Part shown: positions 23,260 to 36,247 of the stretch, piece after piece
How positions within the stretch are numbered: position 1 is the stretch's first letter
How the letters are laid out: each line of letters begins with the position of its first letter
NCBI GenBank assembly: GCA_033239525.1
Contig: BSYO01000004.1
Span: 27,070,037 to 27,134,036 of the forward strand
Length of the DNA: 64,000 nt
Reading direction: 5' to 3'
Origin: Nepenthes gracilis
Taxonomy: Eukaryota > Streptophyta > Magnoliopsida > Caryophyllales > Nepenthaceae
Made by a program: the position numbers and the translations under genes
The notes under the pieces: generated by a model
Seen by the model: the letters and a program-made list of their open reading frames with translations, nothing else
Told to the model about the DNA's origin: nothing
Databases searched by the model: none

Positions 23260-26200
23260 ATGGATTCTGGAGCCCCCAAAAGACCCATGTTCTGCTTGAA
23301 GTGGCCATGGCCGTGGCCATGGGAGAATCACCATCACCAGCACAATAATTCGTCCCCCTGCTACTTTGGGACTCCATGGCTCTTCAACTCCTTACACAAC
23401 CTTGGAACCCTCGCCTTCAATTTCTTCAACTCGATCTCTGAACCTTCCCAATCGCCCTTCACTAATAAACCCTTCTTCCAATTCAGTTTAAACAATGATG
23501 GTGATAGCATTAGCGACAACAAATTGAAGTTTACAAGTACAAGAAAAAGGGGTTTAGACCCTGCGGAACAAGCAGAGGCAGAGCAGAGAGCGTTGGCCAT
23601 GGCATTGGCCAGCGGGAAAGAAGCGACGGTGATTGAGTTCTACTCTCCCAATTGTAGCCTTTGCAATTCCTTGCTTAGCTTTGTCATGGAGGTTGAAAAC
23701 AGGAACTCGGATTGGCTCAACATTGTCATGGCCGATGCCGGGAACGATAAATGGCTGCCTGAGGTACAATTGCTACTATCATCCATTGATTCTTGCTTCG
23801 TTTCCTATTTTAGTAGGATTTATGAATTTATGCCTCTTTCCACATATTTTAACTTATCCTAACCAATGCATAATATTCTTCTTAAATTAGAAGAATAGTG
23901 TCTTCTAATTTAGTTCACATATGTATATTAGGATATATACTAAGCTAGAGGATTGATATATCTAATTTAGGTTGTCTATGTAATTATTATTATTACAACT
24001 TTTTTAGTTTAGGCTGTATCATTTTCCTATAAAATGGCAACATATTCTACAGTTACTGACACACATAAATTACAAAAAAACCTTCATTATATTTCTCTTT
24101 ATATTTTTACATGGTGTTAGAGACAGGTTTGTCAAACCTACTTAAATCTATATTATCCATATAATTCTCTGCTGTCATCTTCTCAACACCAGCTGATCTT
24201 GGTGCCCATTTGCATCTCTCCTCACAAATCTTGTGGGGATATGTCGCTACCATCGTTGGTACCGGATCCATAGTTGATTCTAGGGGATTGACTGTTCATC
24301 AGTCTGCCAGCCTTCCTTTTGATCTTGAGGTCCTTCTAGCATAAATACTAGGAGGGCAAGAAATTCCCTCTCTTGCTGAATTATTCTCCTGGATCCAATT
24401 GCCTTACTCTTTCTGATTCTTAGTGGAGATTGTGCTGCATTTGTGGCCCGTGGTGGTTTTAGCCCATTCCTAGAGTTTGAATTGGTGACCGTACCATGAC
24501 TGAGTACATTGACTTCCTGGCTTATAAACGGGCAACCTCTACTTTTGTGGCTATCCTTGGTCTGACAAGTACTCCACCTCATTTTCTTTAATTATCCTCT
24601 CTCAAGTCACAATCCTTGGTCCGACAAGTACTCCATCTCATTGTCTTTAATTGTCCTCTCATAAGTCACAATCAATGGATCATCAATTCCGATAAAAATG
24701 AACATATGCAGGTTCGCCCACCTCCCTTTCTCATACTCAATTGAGTTTCCAAATATGTCGCTCTTGCTAATGGTTCCCAGACTAGTGTTGTAGGCTCGGG
24801 GCGCTCTTACCTTAGTCTTAACATTGACTTGTTAGATGTTATTCGTGGTCATGGTTTTCCATTTAGTTTGTTATCCATTATCCTTCCTTTTGTATATTTC
24901 AAAATGTCATGCTGAAGAGGATGATCGGTATGAGGCATGAAGCTGTTGGCTTATATTACCTGGAACTCCCACCTGTTTCTTTTTCATGGGCTCTTTAGTC
25001 TTACACTCCCATAAAATGGCTTTGACATCTTGATCATCCATCTCTTCCCACTTTAATGCGTCTAGTGTCTCCAGATCATGTTTACCATGGGGTGTGACGC
25101 TTGTCAACTTAGTAAGCATTACTATTTGTCTTTCCCTTTATGTACAAACAATCATGTCTCTAGTACATGATGATATATGGGGACATGTCAACATTTTATA
25201 AACTTTAGTATTTTGTGAACTTTGTAGATGTTGATTCTCATATAACCTAGATTTTTCTAATGACTAATCATTCTGAAGTATTGTCTCTCTTTCAAATGTT
25301 TCAAACTCAGATAAAAAACACAATTTAATCAAAAAATTTATATTTTATGGTTAGATGATGCTAAATAATATGTATCTACTTTATTTACTTCCTATCTCTC
25401 GCCTAAAGGAATTATTCATCAAACATCTTGTGCATATACCCCACGACAATGGTTTAGCAGAATGGAAATATATCACTTGTTAGAAGTTACTGATGCCCTC
25501 TAATGTCATATGCATGGCCCCAAAAGCTTTTGCAATGATGCCATCCTAATGGCATACTACCTCATTCATGCCATCATCTGTCTTAGATGGTAGCTCTCCT
25601 TTTTTCTATTTTATTTCTGCCTACTCAACCGTACTCATTGCCACTAAAGGTGTTTGGGTGTATTTGTTTTGTGCATAATCGTAAGTTTGGGTTGTCACAA
25701 CTGGATCCTCACTCTATGAAATGTGTATTCCTTGGTTACTCTCATAAACAAAAGCGGTGTCATTGTTACCATCCTCCTTCCTAGTTCTACTTTATGTGTG
25801 CTGATGTTACCCACGATGAATACACGTCATACTTCTCAAATAGTAGTATCTTTATAGGGTATATTCATGAAGATGTTGATTCACATGTTCTCTCCCCCAT
25901 ACCCTATGTACCTTTTTTTTTTTGGTAAGTAAGTATTTTGGATTAAAGGGAGAAAAATTACAAAAGCTATGCTTTATCTTCAAGTGTTTTGACTTGGAGA
26001 TAAAACATAAACGCTAGGGCATGCCCCGAGCCGCATGTACATCAGAGAATGCATAAAAAAACCTCTAGGAGGACAGTGAACGACAGACGCACCAGAATAT
26101 GAAATCTATCTAATATATGTTCAGACACATAATCAGTCGACTAGATCAACGCAGCAGAGAACGAAAAGCGATCTTGCACATTCCGGGCAAAGGAACATAA

Positions 26201-29200
26201 CAGGCAAAATGCACTCTGGCTAAAATTCATTTCGGCAAATTGCACTCCGTCAAAAATGCACTCCAGAAAGTTACACTCTAGCAAGAAATGCACTCCGGCA
26301 AAATGCACTCCGGAAAATTGCTCTCCGGAAAATTTCACTCCGGAAAATTGCACTCCGAAAAATTGCATTCGGAAAATGCACTCCGGTTTCAACTAACTCA
26401 CGGCCACTCCGGCCTATTACCAAAACAGGTACTCCGGATGCAAATCCACTCCGGCCTCAACTTACGCAACTCCACTCCGTCTCTGGCAACTCCGGATGTA
26501 GAAGGCCCAAGGTCACTCCGGCCTCAAGAGCATCTCCGTCCACTCCGTTCAATGAGACAAAAATCACTCCGGGCATCCAGCTATTCACAGACCACCGGAA
26601 GTTGAAGGTACAAGGCCACTCCGGCCTCAAAAGCATCTTCTATCACTTCGGCCATTGAGACAAAAGTCACTCCGGAACCATCACGCAGTGTCATTTTGAC
26701 CGCATAGTAGAACAAGAAGCACTCAGGCCTCCAGGCTGCCACAAGGCACAAAACCACTCACACCCAACCCGGCAGCTGCAGGTTATCATGCATGAGAAGT
26801 CTGGTTTTTCATGGAAGCAGCTTTACGCCGCCTCCTAGACTTGTTCTGACGCCAGGGTTCATCAGTCGGGATCATAAAGGCATTGCCATGAAGCCTAGCT
26901 AAAAATTCAATCTGATTACAATTCTGGATACCCGGACAATTTGTTGCCGAATTCAGCAAGGAAGACAAGAATCCAAAAACAACCTTCTCCTCCTCTGGAG
27001 AGAATGAGGCACTATGGGTTTGAGAGCTGTTAGCCGTAAAAATTAGTTGGAAAGCCAACAAATAAGCATCAAGGGGAAACCCCTTATCTGCCGCATCCAA
27101 CGGAAAGGCTGAGCGGAACCTACTAAAGTTCTCATCAGATATATCCTGCCAGCACCTGTTCAGGAAGTCCGTCACTAGTCTCCGATGCTCAGCAAGGGCG
27201 CCATGGAAAAGCTGACGAGAGCCAACTGAGTCCAGGAGCTGCTGAAAAGCCAAGTACAACGGTTCCTTCTCACATGAATCCTCATCATCTGAATCAGAAA
27301 TAGGGGCCTGATCGACGATCAGATCCACGTCTGGAGTACTACCATCCGGAGTAACCTTCTTGTTCACAGCGCTAGACCCGGCTAGAACAGCTAGAGAGCC
27401 ATCCAGAGAATATTTCTGAACAATCCGAGAGATAGATTCAGGGATAATATCAGGATCTACCACCTCAATTGGACCCGAAGCGAGGGAGTCAGGCGGGACC
27501 TCGAGGGGTCCAGGAACAAGAAGGTGTCCTTGTTGAGGACACCTATGTACCTATTGAGGATTCTCTATAGCTGGGGTTGTTTCCTTCCCAGAAGGAGCCA
27601 CCTATGATGTTCTCCTCCATTCTAGGTCTACACTTGATGGCCTCAACCACCAGCTCATATGCTTTCATTGGTCTCCTTGCCTTCTCCAGGTACAGTGCCT
27701 GTCACCTCTACTGATCCTGATATGAGTCACTATTGTTCTGTGTAAAGGTTGATGAATGTGTCACTAAGTATCCTATTAGCTGATATGTCATTGTTGATTA
27801 ATTGCCTCCTTTCTTTTCTTATTTAACATCCCACTTTTCTAGTGTTTTTATTCCTTAGATGGTGAATGATGCATTATTTGGAACTTGGTGGAGAAGGCCA
27901 TGGAATTCAAAATAGAAGTCTTACATACAAATAATATTTGAGATCTGGATCTGTCACCCCAAAATTATTCCAATTGGTTGCAAGTAGTTATGTGTTCTGA
28001 AGTTTAATTGAGATGCGTCTTTTAAATGATTGAAAGCCCGATTGGTTATCAAAGGCTACACTCGAACCAATAGGAGTAATTTTGGCGATACATTTTCTCC
28101 AGTTATAATATTATGATCATTTCGTGTGCTTATTTCTTCTGTTGCTAACCCAGATTGCCCCTTGTTTCAATTGGATGTTAGAAATTCCTGACTTCATGGC
28201 GATTTGCACAAACAAGTCTATAGGTTGAAACCTCATAGGTTTGTTACTCAGGTGAAGTACCGAAACTGTGTTTGTTAATTAAAGGCATTGTATAGGTTGA
28301 ATTAATCACCATGAGCATGGTTTGGAAAGTTTTCCAAATTTGTCACCATTACTAGACCAAATATTTTTTATTCAGTCAGTGTTGTGAGATAATTCTTGGA
28401 TACACTTCGAGTCCCTCATTGGGAAGCAGTAATGCATATTATTTTTTTGGTAAGTACAGCAACACATTACCAAGTGCCTAAAAAGGGTTTACATCTTGGA
28501 ATATTATACAAATCAAACGATCATCCCGGAGTAGAAGAATTACAGAAGCTGATTGGGTAAGGTTTCCTTTAGATATACAATATGCTACAAGATTTTGTAT
28601 GTTTCTTGGGTAATAATCTTACTTTGAAAAGTAAAAAAGCACACAATTGTAACAACGTCTAGTGCAGAAGTAGAATTTAGGGCAATGACCCACATTAATA
28701 GTGAATTGACATGGCTGCTACAGTTCCTGCAGGAAATTGGTTTTGAGCTCATACTTCTATTATGTTATGATGTGATAATTAGTCTAGCGTATATTTTACA
28801 TCCAATCCAATGTTTCATGAGAGGACTAAACATATTGAAGTTGACTTTCACTTCGTCTGGGATAAAATATTCAATGATGATATTTGTACACTATTTGTGA
28901 AGTCTAGACTATTTGTACTACCTTGAGGAGGAATGTTTTGAAGTAAGGTTGTTTAGAAAGAAATATACTGGGAAAGAATATGGGGTAATTGTTAGTTTTT
29001 GAAAATATCCTAAACTAGAATACAAGCTGTTAGAAATATCCTAGGTTAGAATATGATGAGTTAAGTATATTTAGGGAATAATCAATCACATACATAACTT
29101 TTTTAAAATTCCTTCATATTCTATGTGTAATACAATAGAGTATGAAATCTATTCCGGGCTTCTGTGAATAACCTTTCCAATTGAAATCACTCCAGGCTGC

Positions 29201-32200
29201 TATGAATAACCTTTCCAACTAATCGGACTTTGTGCTTTTGAATGCTCCCATTTAATTGTACTTTTGTATTGTACACTATTTCAATCCAATTGCCTCCTTT
29301 TCTTTTGGAAGATCCACTAACTCCCAAGTACGGTTTTTCTATATGCTTGCCAATTCTTCAGTCATCACATGTACTTTTGTATTGTATACTATTTCAATCC
29401 AATTGCCTCCTTTCCTTTTGGAAGATCCACTAACTCTGGAAGATCCACTAACTCCCAATTATGGTTTTTCTATGTGCTTGCCAATTCTTCAGTCATCGCA
29501 TTCATCTAAGCTTCTTCTTTCGTTGCTTCTTCAAGCTGTTGTGGCTCTCCTAGAAAGAATGCTGCATTGCAAGCTTCATAAATTTCTGTCTAGGATATGT
29601 GACCCTTTGGAGGTGTTGATTCATCTTCAGATTCGAGTTCTTCACGTTGAACATTAGTTTTTGAATCTGTAGGAGTTTTGTTGTGAAGAGTTAGTGGTGC
29701 ATGGACTGGATGGTTGCTGTGCTTGTGCAAAATCAAAGATTGTAGAAGTTTGAGAACCATTGGTCTCCCATCTTCATGCTGCTCCATTAGATTGTAGAAC
29801 TTTAGATTACAAGTTGATCTGTGATGAGGGTAAAGCTTGTACCCTTTGGATTCTTCATTATAACCAATGAAACTTAGTTTTTCTCTCTTATCAAAATTTT
29901 CCTTGTTATGGGACCCAGTAAGCACATAAGAGATGTAGCTAAAACTTGAGATGACTTACAACTACTTTGCAATTTTGTCATGCTTCAATGGTGTTTTGTT
30001 TCAAATTGCCTTGGCTGATGATCTGTCAATTAGGCACGCTACTGAATTGACAGCCTCATTCTAGAATTTGTTAGGAAGCTTCTTGCCTTTGATCACACTT
30101 ATCACCGTTTCAACCATGATCAGATTCTTTCACTTAGCTACACCATTATTTGAGGTGTGTTGCTAGTAGTAAGTTGCCTGTGAATTCCCTTCTCTTTGCA
30201 ATAATCAAGAAAGTGCTCGTAAATGTATTTGCCTCCTCGATCAGTTTTGAGTGCCTTAAATTGATGAATATTTTATCTTTCTGCAAGAGCTTTGAAGTGC
30301 AGGAAGACATAAAATGTATCCAATTTTTTACCAAGAAAGTGAACCGAAGTCATTCTAGTAAAATCATCAACGAAAACTGAAAAGTAAGAAGTATCGCTTG
30401 CTTCTAAGAGATGAAGTTTGAATTGGTCCACATATGGACAAGTTCAAGAGGTGCACTTGCTCTCTAGGTTGTCTTTGGAAAGGGATTTAGTGCATCTTCC
30501 CATATATGCAATCTTCAAAAATAGGATAATCCCTTCTAATTGAAAGCAATCCAAGTACCATGTCCTCCTGATTTAGCAGTTGAAGGCCCTTTTGATCCAA
30601 ATGACAGTATCAAAGATGCCAAAGATGAGATTCATCCAAAATTCTAAATGCAATGTTTTGAAGTGTGCATATGCAGGGGTAAACAAATTATTTAAACACG
30701 CCTCCACTCTTAGTACCATGTGATTGTTCTTTCGATCGAACTCTTCATACTCATCGTTTTCAAGAATCTGCTTGCAACCTTTCTTCAACATCTTCCCAAC
30801 ACTAAGCAGATTTTGTTATTTCGGGAGAATAAAGCATGTCATTAATATAACTCTTTTTACCTTCCCTGTTGAGGATTGAAACAACTCCTTTGCTTTCAGC
30901 ATTCTCATGCTTTCCGTTTTCAAACTCCACTTTGGATGAGTAATTGCAATCGAGTGCCAGAAAGGCTTGCTTTTCACCACTAACATTGTTTTTGCATCCA
31001 CTGTATAAGTACCATATGCTTGTTATTTGACATCCTCGAACCACTCCCAAGTAAGAAAACCGATTTGCTTCTCCTTTGGTTGTAAAGTCTGCTGCATTTT
31101 TCTCTTCTGGAACCCTTTTGTCTTTGTACTAGAAATTTCCCTCGAAATGGTTAGGAATTTTGCAACTTGTGCACTTGAGAAAACAATATGTAGATTCATG
31201 ATTAGTCATTTTGCAAATAGAACAACCAGTGTTAAATTTGCCAGATTTTTTCTGTTGAAATCTCTTCTTTCTCTACCTTCGGTTGTAACTTTGATTTCCA
31301 TGTTGTCTACTGTTGTTTTTAAAAGAATCTCTTCTTTGATCCTGCTACGGTCTTGATGTTTAGAATCTGCAATACTCAATCTAGTTTGAAATACTTGCTC
31401 CAGTGGTTGATTGTTTTTGCTCACTCTTTGTGCACAGGCTTCAAGTGAGCCAATCAACTCATGCATCGAAAGTTCAGAGAGATCCTCAGTTTTTCACTTA
31501 CTGTACCATATGTTCAGGTTTTCAAGTTAAATTTATGAGGATTTTCTCAACAACTCTCTTTCCTGGTATTGTACCATGTTAAGATTTTGGCTACTCAATA
31601 GAAAAATTCTGTGATTTTCTCACTATCTGACATTGATAAGTTGTCGAAACTTCTCCACAAATTTTGTAATTTGATGGAGATTCCCCTATCTGACCCTTTT
31701 CAAGATTTCTCAAGCTTCTTTTGCCTTTTTAACACCAAAGTCAAAGATAGATATATTTACTTACCCCTTGCTAAATTAATTTAAATGTATTAGCATTTAG
31801 CTTCACATCCTCATTATATTTATTCTCCATTATTTTGGTCCAAGTTGCGCTGCTTTCAGCTCGAGGCCAATCTTCATATCCTTTCTGAATTATATCCCCA
31901 CAAATCTTGAGAGATGAAGATTGTGTTCAATTTGGGAACTCCAATAATCATAATTATGTTCCCCATCAAATTATGAAATTTGACTTGAAATCTAATGGAA
32001 GATTTTTGTGGAGTTTGCGGAAGCCATGAATTAAGTTCCAAATGATGATGCTAAAGGAAAGGATTTAAACTTCCAGATAGAACCTGCTTGTGTTTGGTTG
32101 AGAAATTTCATAGAAAACAGAAATTGCGGTGAAATTAAACGTGATGCTTGAGATATCGAGAAGGAATTAAAAATGAGAAGGAAATCACTGAAAGTATTGG

Positions 32201-35200
32201 AGTTGTTGGCACGATATTGGTTATTTTCTTAATCAAATCAAAGATTTCTTCAAGGGGCTTGTGAAGACGCGCTGATGAATCAAAACAGAAGCAGTTTTTT
32301 TTTTATTTTATTTTTAGAGCATCAACAGAATGTTTCCCTTTGCCTTAGAACTTGTATTTAGGCTGTGATTTGTGATGTCTTTTATTCCAAATTCTTGATC
32401 TTTTGCTTGTTTTTGATCCAAATATGGAATTCTTAATGATAGTTGGTTGTATTCACTAATTTTTGGAATCACAGCTATTTCCAAAACAGGTTTAACCTTA
32501 TTTTTGTTTGTTTTAGATCTATTTGCTTACTCTTGAAGGATATTAGAAACTCATTTTCAAAATTACATTGAAAAAGAGTATTTTTTTTTATATTCAATAT
32601 CTTAATGGGGGTAAAGAAGGAATGGAAGAAAAATAACTTTATTAAAAATGAATAGTAAAGAAAGACTTTCTTCTCTCTAAGATGATTCAGTAAAACCTTC
32701 GAGTTATGCCCATCATTTGTCTCAGTTAAGAGGGTCATTGAGAGATGGCGATACATTTATTCAAAAATTCTACCCCAACTACACACAATGGAGCTACCCA
32801 AGCCTCGCTAAGGAAAAGTTATGGGGCATCAAATAAAAGGCCTGGGGAGGGGATGCCATATTCTAGGAGCTTTCACGAAAGTTGACACAATCGGCTATTA
32901 TGTACATTGCATTTCCCCCCTCTTTTCGATATTTAGCTGTGGTCAACCCAAGGGGTTTAGTAAACCAATTACAGGCATTAAACAAGGCCATTGATTATGA
33001 CCTTGCCCATTTATTTTATGCATGGAAGTCTAGAAAGTTGCAAACTAGTTCTTATAAATCAACAGAGGTGATATCAGTAAGAGGTGAACTGCATTTTCCA
33101 TTGCTAGCCTTTGCTGACGATATGTTAATATTTGTCAAGGCTAAACCTAAATATTGTAGACAACAAGTCCATTTTGCATGAGTATTGTAAAATGTCGGGC
33201 AAAATGCCAGTTGTCAGTATTTCAGTGTTTGTCAAGCAGTCCCTGATGTAATTGCAACTGATTCCCGGAATATCGAAACGCTTATGTAATTGAAAAACTT
33301 GATGAATACCTGGTTGCTCTATTATTCCAGGCCATGTTGGACAGACTACTTGCAAGTGTTTGTTTTAACTCAAATAAAGTCAGTATGTTGAACAGCTTAC
33401 TCACTATCTGAGGTAGGAAGATTTAGTTGCCACAGGCTGATTAGGAATCCACGCCCATTATGATATGCAGCTTTGTAAGCTTCAGACAATTGTGATAGAT
33501 AAGATGGATATGATACTACACGGTCTTTATTGAATAAAAATTGAGACAGGAGTCTAATTGGATTGGAGGCTTCATTGAAGGAATAAACTGGTTCGGCTGA
33601 AGTCTAATAGACCAAAATGTATGATAGTCGGATGGATATGGTTATGACTTAGTAAGACAACCGATGATTGCCGAATTAACTTGTGTTTATCTTGTCTATT
33701 AGAAATATATTGAACTAGGGAACTCGTAGCCAACGTGTATAAGCAAAATGAGTAAGTTATAGTTAAGGAACTTACCCCCAAATAAGTTATGGGTTAAAAC
33801 AAAGAGTGGACAATTGTTGCCAAAGGGTATTGCATGCATTTGGGAATAGAGAAAACATTTACTTTTGATTGGACAATGGATTAATACTTATTGCTCTGGT
33901 TTCCCCTCATATGGTTAAAATATTGAATTAGAACTTTAGTTTAAGGATCTAGTCCCTCCCGTTAAGACATGGAATTCAGATTTAACCAGCAAATTTGTTT
34001 TGTATGATTTACTGGAAAAGATTTTGACCATTACAATTCCTGCAAATAATGTTCTGACTGTTCATTCTGGGATTTGTCACTTGGAATTTTTTTCATGCTG
34101 GTCAGGCGCATGTTTAACACATGAAGTAGCTAGTTCTGGATAAGAGAGTGTGTTGTTGGCTTGGTTCTGCAACTTAGGAAGTTCATAGGTTAAGGTGTTA
34201 TCATGAAGTATTTGTGTTTGGGGACAGACTTCTTTTAATCTCATTTGGAAAGAAGTATTTGTTCTTCAGGGATGTATTTGTTTGCTACTGTCCTGTGGAA
34301 ACACAATGGAGGGGTTAAATGTATTTTAACTAGTTTGAACATAAGCTGAATGATGATTATATGGAATCACTACTTGATACCGTTTGGAGACTCCATTTCT
34401 AGCAGATGTAGTATCATAGGAAGTGAAGCATTTTGTTCAAGGAAATTGCATCGTGGACAGGGTATTTAGGCTTCCTAGGAGTTATGAGGATCGGCTGCTT
34501 ATATGGTGCAAGATCTGATGTTAAGTTTAATGAGTGCTCAACTTGATATTATGAATGGAGAGTTCTGATTGGTGGTTCCATCAATAGTGGAGTATGTTAA
34601 GCTCAATTTGGATTATTGAGATCATAGTATTGATGGTTGGGTAGGTATTGGGTGTTTTGACATGAATTGGAAGCTAAAATAAAAGGTCTTTTTTTTTTTT
34701 ATCAGGTATTGCTTTTTTCTAATGAGCAAGCTGAATTAGTTAGTTTGTGATGCATCACTAGTGAACAATAATACATGATGGTAATTAAACATCAGCTTGG
34801 GGGTGGAAACATTCAACCATATAATTTGTGGTTTCGAAGAACTGTAATTGTAGAGGATAACTTGAGGATTATCAAGCCTTAAAAGGGCTAAGGCAAACAT
34901 TTCCACCAAAATAGCCTTATTAAATAGGTTAGAATTATGCTCTAAATTCACATGTATCAATAAATAAAAATATCAATATCGATATCTTAACCTGTATCAG
35001 TCGCAGTTATATCATCATTACACATATCAAATTATACGCATCTATATCAGATATATTGGAATAAAAATTTTTCTGAGAATGATAATCTGGTATGGAAATA
35101 CCAGTTAGTTAAATATCGACTATATTGGCCAATATTTTGAATATTTGCCGATATGTTGCGATGTTGTTGATACGAAAATATATTACAATATTATTACGGT

Positions 35201-36247
35201 ATTAGAAAATATTAAAATTGAGGGAACCGATATTAATATATATCAATCAATATTTTCATTTATGTGGATATCATAGTTGATCATTGTTTAAAGCAGGCTT
35301 ATGTGGTTGCAGAATATTTGGCATACCATGGACTTGTCTACCTGCTACTAATATGTTAAGACAGAACAGAACCCATTGAGAATTAATTACAAGAGGTTTT
35401 TGATACCGTTACAGAAAAAAATCTTTGACATGGGTAGCATGGGAAAAAATTTAGCGAAGGGTATTAAGGGAATGGAATAAAAAAAAAACTTTATAATAGT
35501 AAAGTGGGAATGTTTTGCATAGTCCCAAAATGAAAGTGATAAATGTAACAGTTTAAAGTAAGTTTGCTATACAATTTGCAATCTACATAACTTATACTAT
35601 TGCTAATGGCATTTTCAGATTTTGTTATTGATTTATGGGTTTTCCGCTATAAGAACATTGTGTATATAGGGTAACGTTTAGTGAAAAGCTTAATCCATAA
35701 AATTGTACATTTCACTTCAGTTTTATTGTGTTGAGTTTCATTTTCACCTTTTATGCATGGAAGCATCATTTTATACCTTGCTTCATATTGTCATGAAGAC
35801 AGTGCAGCCGATCTGCCTATGCAATTACAAAGGCATTTTGAGAGCTGCAAGCCTAGATGATACCTTATGCTCCCTTGAGCTGCTTCAGATCTTGCGTCTC
35901 GAACTGCATGATGAGCAAACGTGATAATGATTCTTCATAGACGTCTACTGTAGTTTCTGGCTTAATCATATTCCCAAGTTGGGCATTTTATTTTCTTTTT
36001 TCTTTTTTTTTTTTTGGTGCATGAATATGCAGTCTTCAACTGTCCTACAGATTGATGTTGGTTGAATGATCTTTGTATACTGTGTATGCAGCTCCTGCAT
36101 TACGACATTAAGTATGTGCCGTGCTTTGTGATCTTGGACAAGCATGGGAAGGCACTGGCAAAGACGGGTGTTCCAAGCAGTCGGCTACATGTAGTTGCAG
36201 GCGTCTCCCATCTTCTAAAACTGAGACGTCCAATGAAAGATCACTAA
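23260..36247 (+). CDS. Thioredoxin-superfamily protein with CSLC motif, two exons, 12.3-kb intron
   Basis: Exon 1 is 23260-23763 (168 codons), exon 2 is 36092-36247; join (gag/gtacaa ... gtatgcag/CTC) is in phase and gives ..[19 protein letters not shown].., 219 aa. The thioredoxin fold starts near residue 120 with [14 protein letters not shown] (Cys132, Cys135 as CxxC) and the cis-Pro before CFVILD at residue 178. The N-terminus is rich in Trp, Pro, His and Asn; a transit peptide is not obvious. From memory it resembles the Arabidopsis At1g07700 type of atypical thioredoxin; whether it is redox-active is unproven because the motif is CSLC rather than WCGPC. The intron is filled by transposons yet borders are intact. 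Reading through the donor would give a short C-terminus after residue 168, so mis-splicing is a possible control point. Confidence 0.88.
26206..26400. repeat. 15-bp tandem array built on cactccgg
   Basis: About ten copies of a roughly 15-bp unit (aaaattgcactccgg) in the 3' part of the retroposon. Scattered CACTCCGG words continue to about 26680. On the minus strand one frame reads as five-residue repeats ([25 protein letters not shown]). Confidence 0.75.
26786..27540 (-). CDS. Open frame carried by the nested retroposon, unknown protein
   Basis: An open frame of about 250 codons runs from the 5' edge of the retroposon to a stop at 26786. No ATG lies near its start, so it looks 5'-truncated. 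It is Asp/Ser-rich near the N-terminus ([16 protein letters not shown]), has a middle part with [20 protein letters not shown], and ends in a basic [13 protein letters not shown] do not recognise the family; it could be the C-terminal part of a LINE ORF1-like protein or of a captured host transcript. The frame is unbroken, in contrast to the copia element around it. Confidence 0.45.
29240..32280 (-). mobile_element. Truncated Ty1/copia retrotransposon, minus strand
   Basis: Read right to left on the minus strand: gag about 31470-31370 ([20 protein letters not shown]), Gag-pre-integrase/protease region about 31010-30820 ([34 protein letters not shown]), integrase about 30340-30150 and its end about 29910 ([20 protein letters not shown]), then the start of reverse transcriptase ([20 protein letters not shown]) about 29430-29250. 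The rest of RT, RNase H and the 3' LTR are missing where the plus-strand copia element ends. Stops and frameshifts throughout. Confidence 0.82.
29257..29500. repeat. Tandem duplication within copia RT, 113 and 131 bp
   Basis: 29257-29369 is repeated at 29370-29500 (tgtacttttgtattgta.. to ..cttcagtcatc). The second copy is longer by an 18-bp internal duplication (ctggaagatccactaact). Confidence 0.85.
32882..33190 (+). mobile_element. LINE reverse-transcriptase fragment
   Basis: The frame ends in [20 protein letters not shown], the catalytic (F/Y)ADD box of plant L1-type reverse transcriptase. Only a piece of the domain remains. Confidence 0.65.
33191..36091. other. Remaining 3' part of the thioredoxin intron
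   Basis: Non-coding, with T-rich runs (34688-34700; 36000-36016) and the GATAT-rich element listed separately. No further exon could be supported: the flanking exons already join in phase. Confidence 0.5.
34950..35285. mobile_element. GATAT-rich self-complementary element, copy 1
   Basis: Dense cgatat/atatcg words with inverted ends (left aaaatatcaatatcgatatc; right tatcaatcaatattttcat). Related copies occur at about 50280, 52010 and 57245. Confidence 0.5.

Larger units (their letters stand above)
25914..27541 (-). mobile_element. Poly(A) retroposon nested in the copia element, 11-bp target duplication
   Basis: CCTATGTACCT at 25903-25913 recurs exactly at 27542-27552. A T run (25913-25923) next to the left copy is the poly(A) tail of a minus-strand insertion. 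After excision by eye the copia text reads on across the site. The 3' tail (minus strand ..aatccaaaatacttacttacc-A) is of the kind seen in plant L1-like LINEs, but no reverse transcriptase is present: either a LINE missing ORF2, a non-autonomous relative, or a retroposed transcript. Confidence 0.82.
23899..29150 (+). mobile_element. Decayed Ty1/copia retrotransposon in the thioredoxin intron
   Basis: Order on the plus strand: possible 5' LTR ending TTTTTACA at 24111, primer site tggtgttagagacagg (24112-24127, a mutated TGGTATCAGAGC), integrase about 25140-25810 ([12 protein letters not shown] at about 25410, [10 protein letters not shown] at 25645, [12 protein letters not shown]), reverse transcriptase traces about 27860-28380, RNase H about 28440-28900 ([41 protein letters not shown]), then a purine tract GAGGAGGAA about 28925. 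Frameshifts and stops are everywhere. Left and right LTRs could not be aligned by eye, so it may be a mosaic. A retroposon interrupts it at 25914-27541. Confidence 0.82.

Noticed and set aside
26141..26392. Pentapeptide-repeat protein on the minus strand
   Set aside because: The repeats arise from a 15-bp DNA array in the non-coding tail of a retroposon; there is no flanking domain.
26206..26680. CRISPR-like spaced repeats (CACTCCGG)
   Set aside because: Spacing is irregular, units are too short, and the context is a plant retroposon.
35703..35924. Extra thioredoxin-gene exon
   Set aside because: No thioredoxin similarity, and exons 1 and 2 already join in phase through the conserved [12 protein letters not shown] block.
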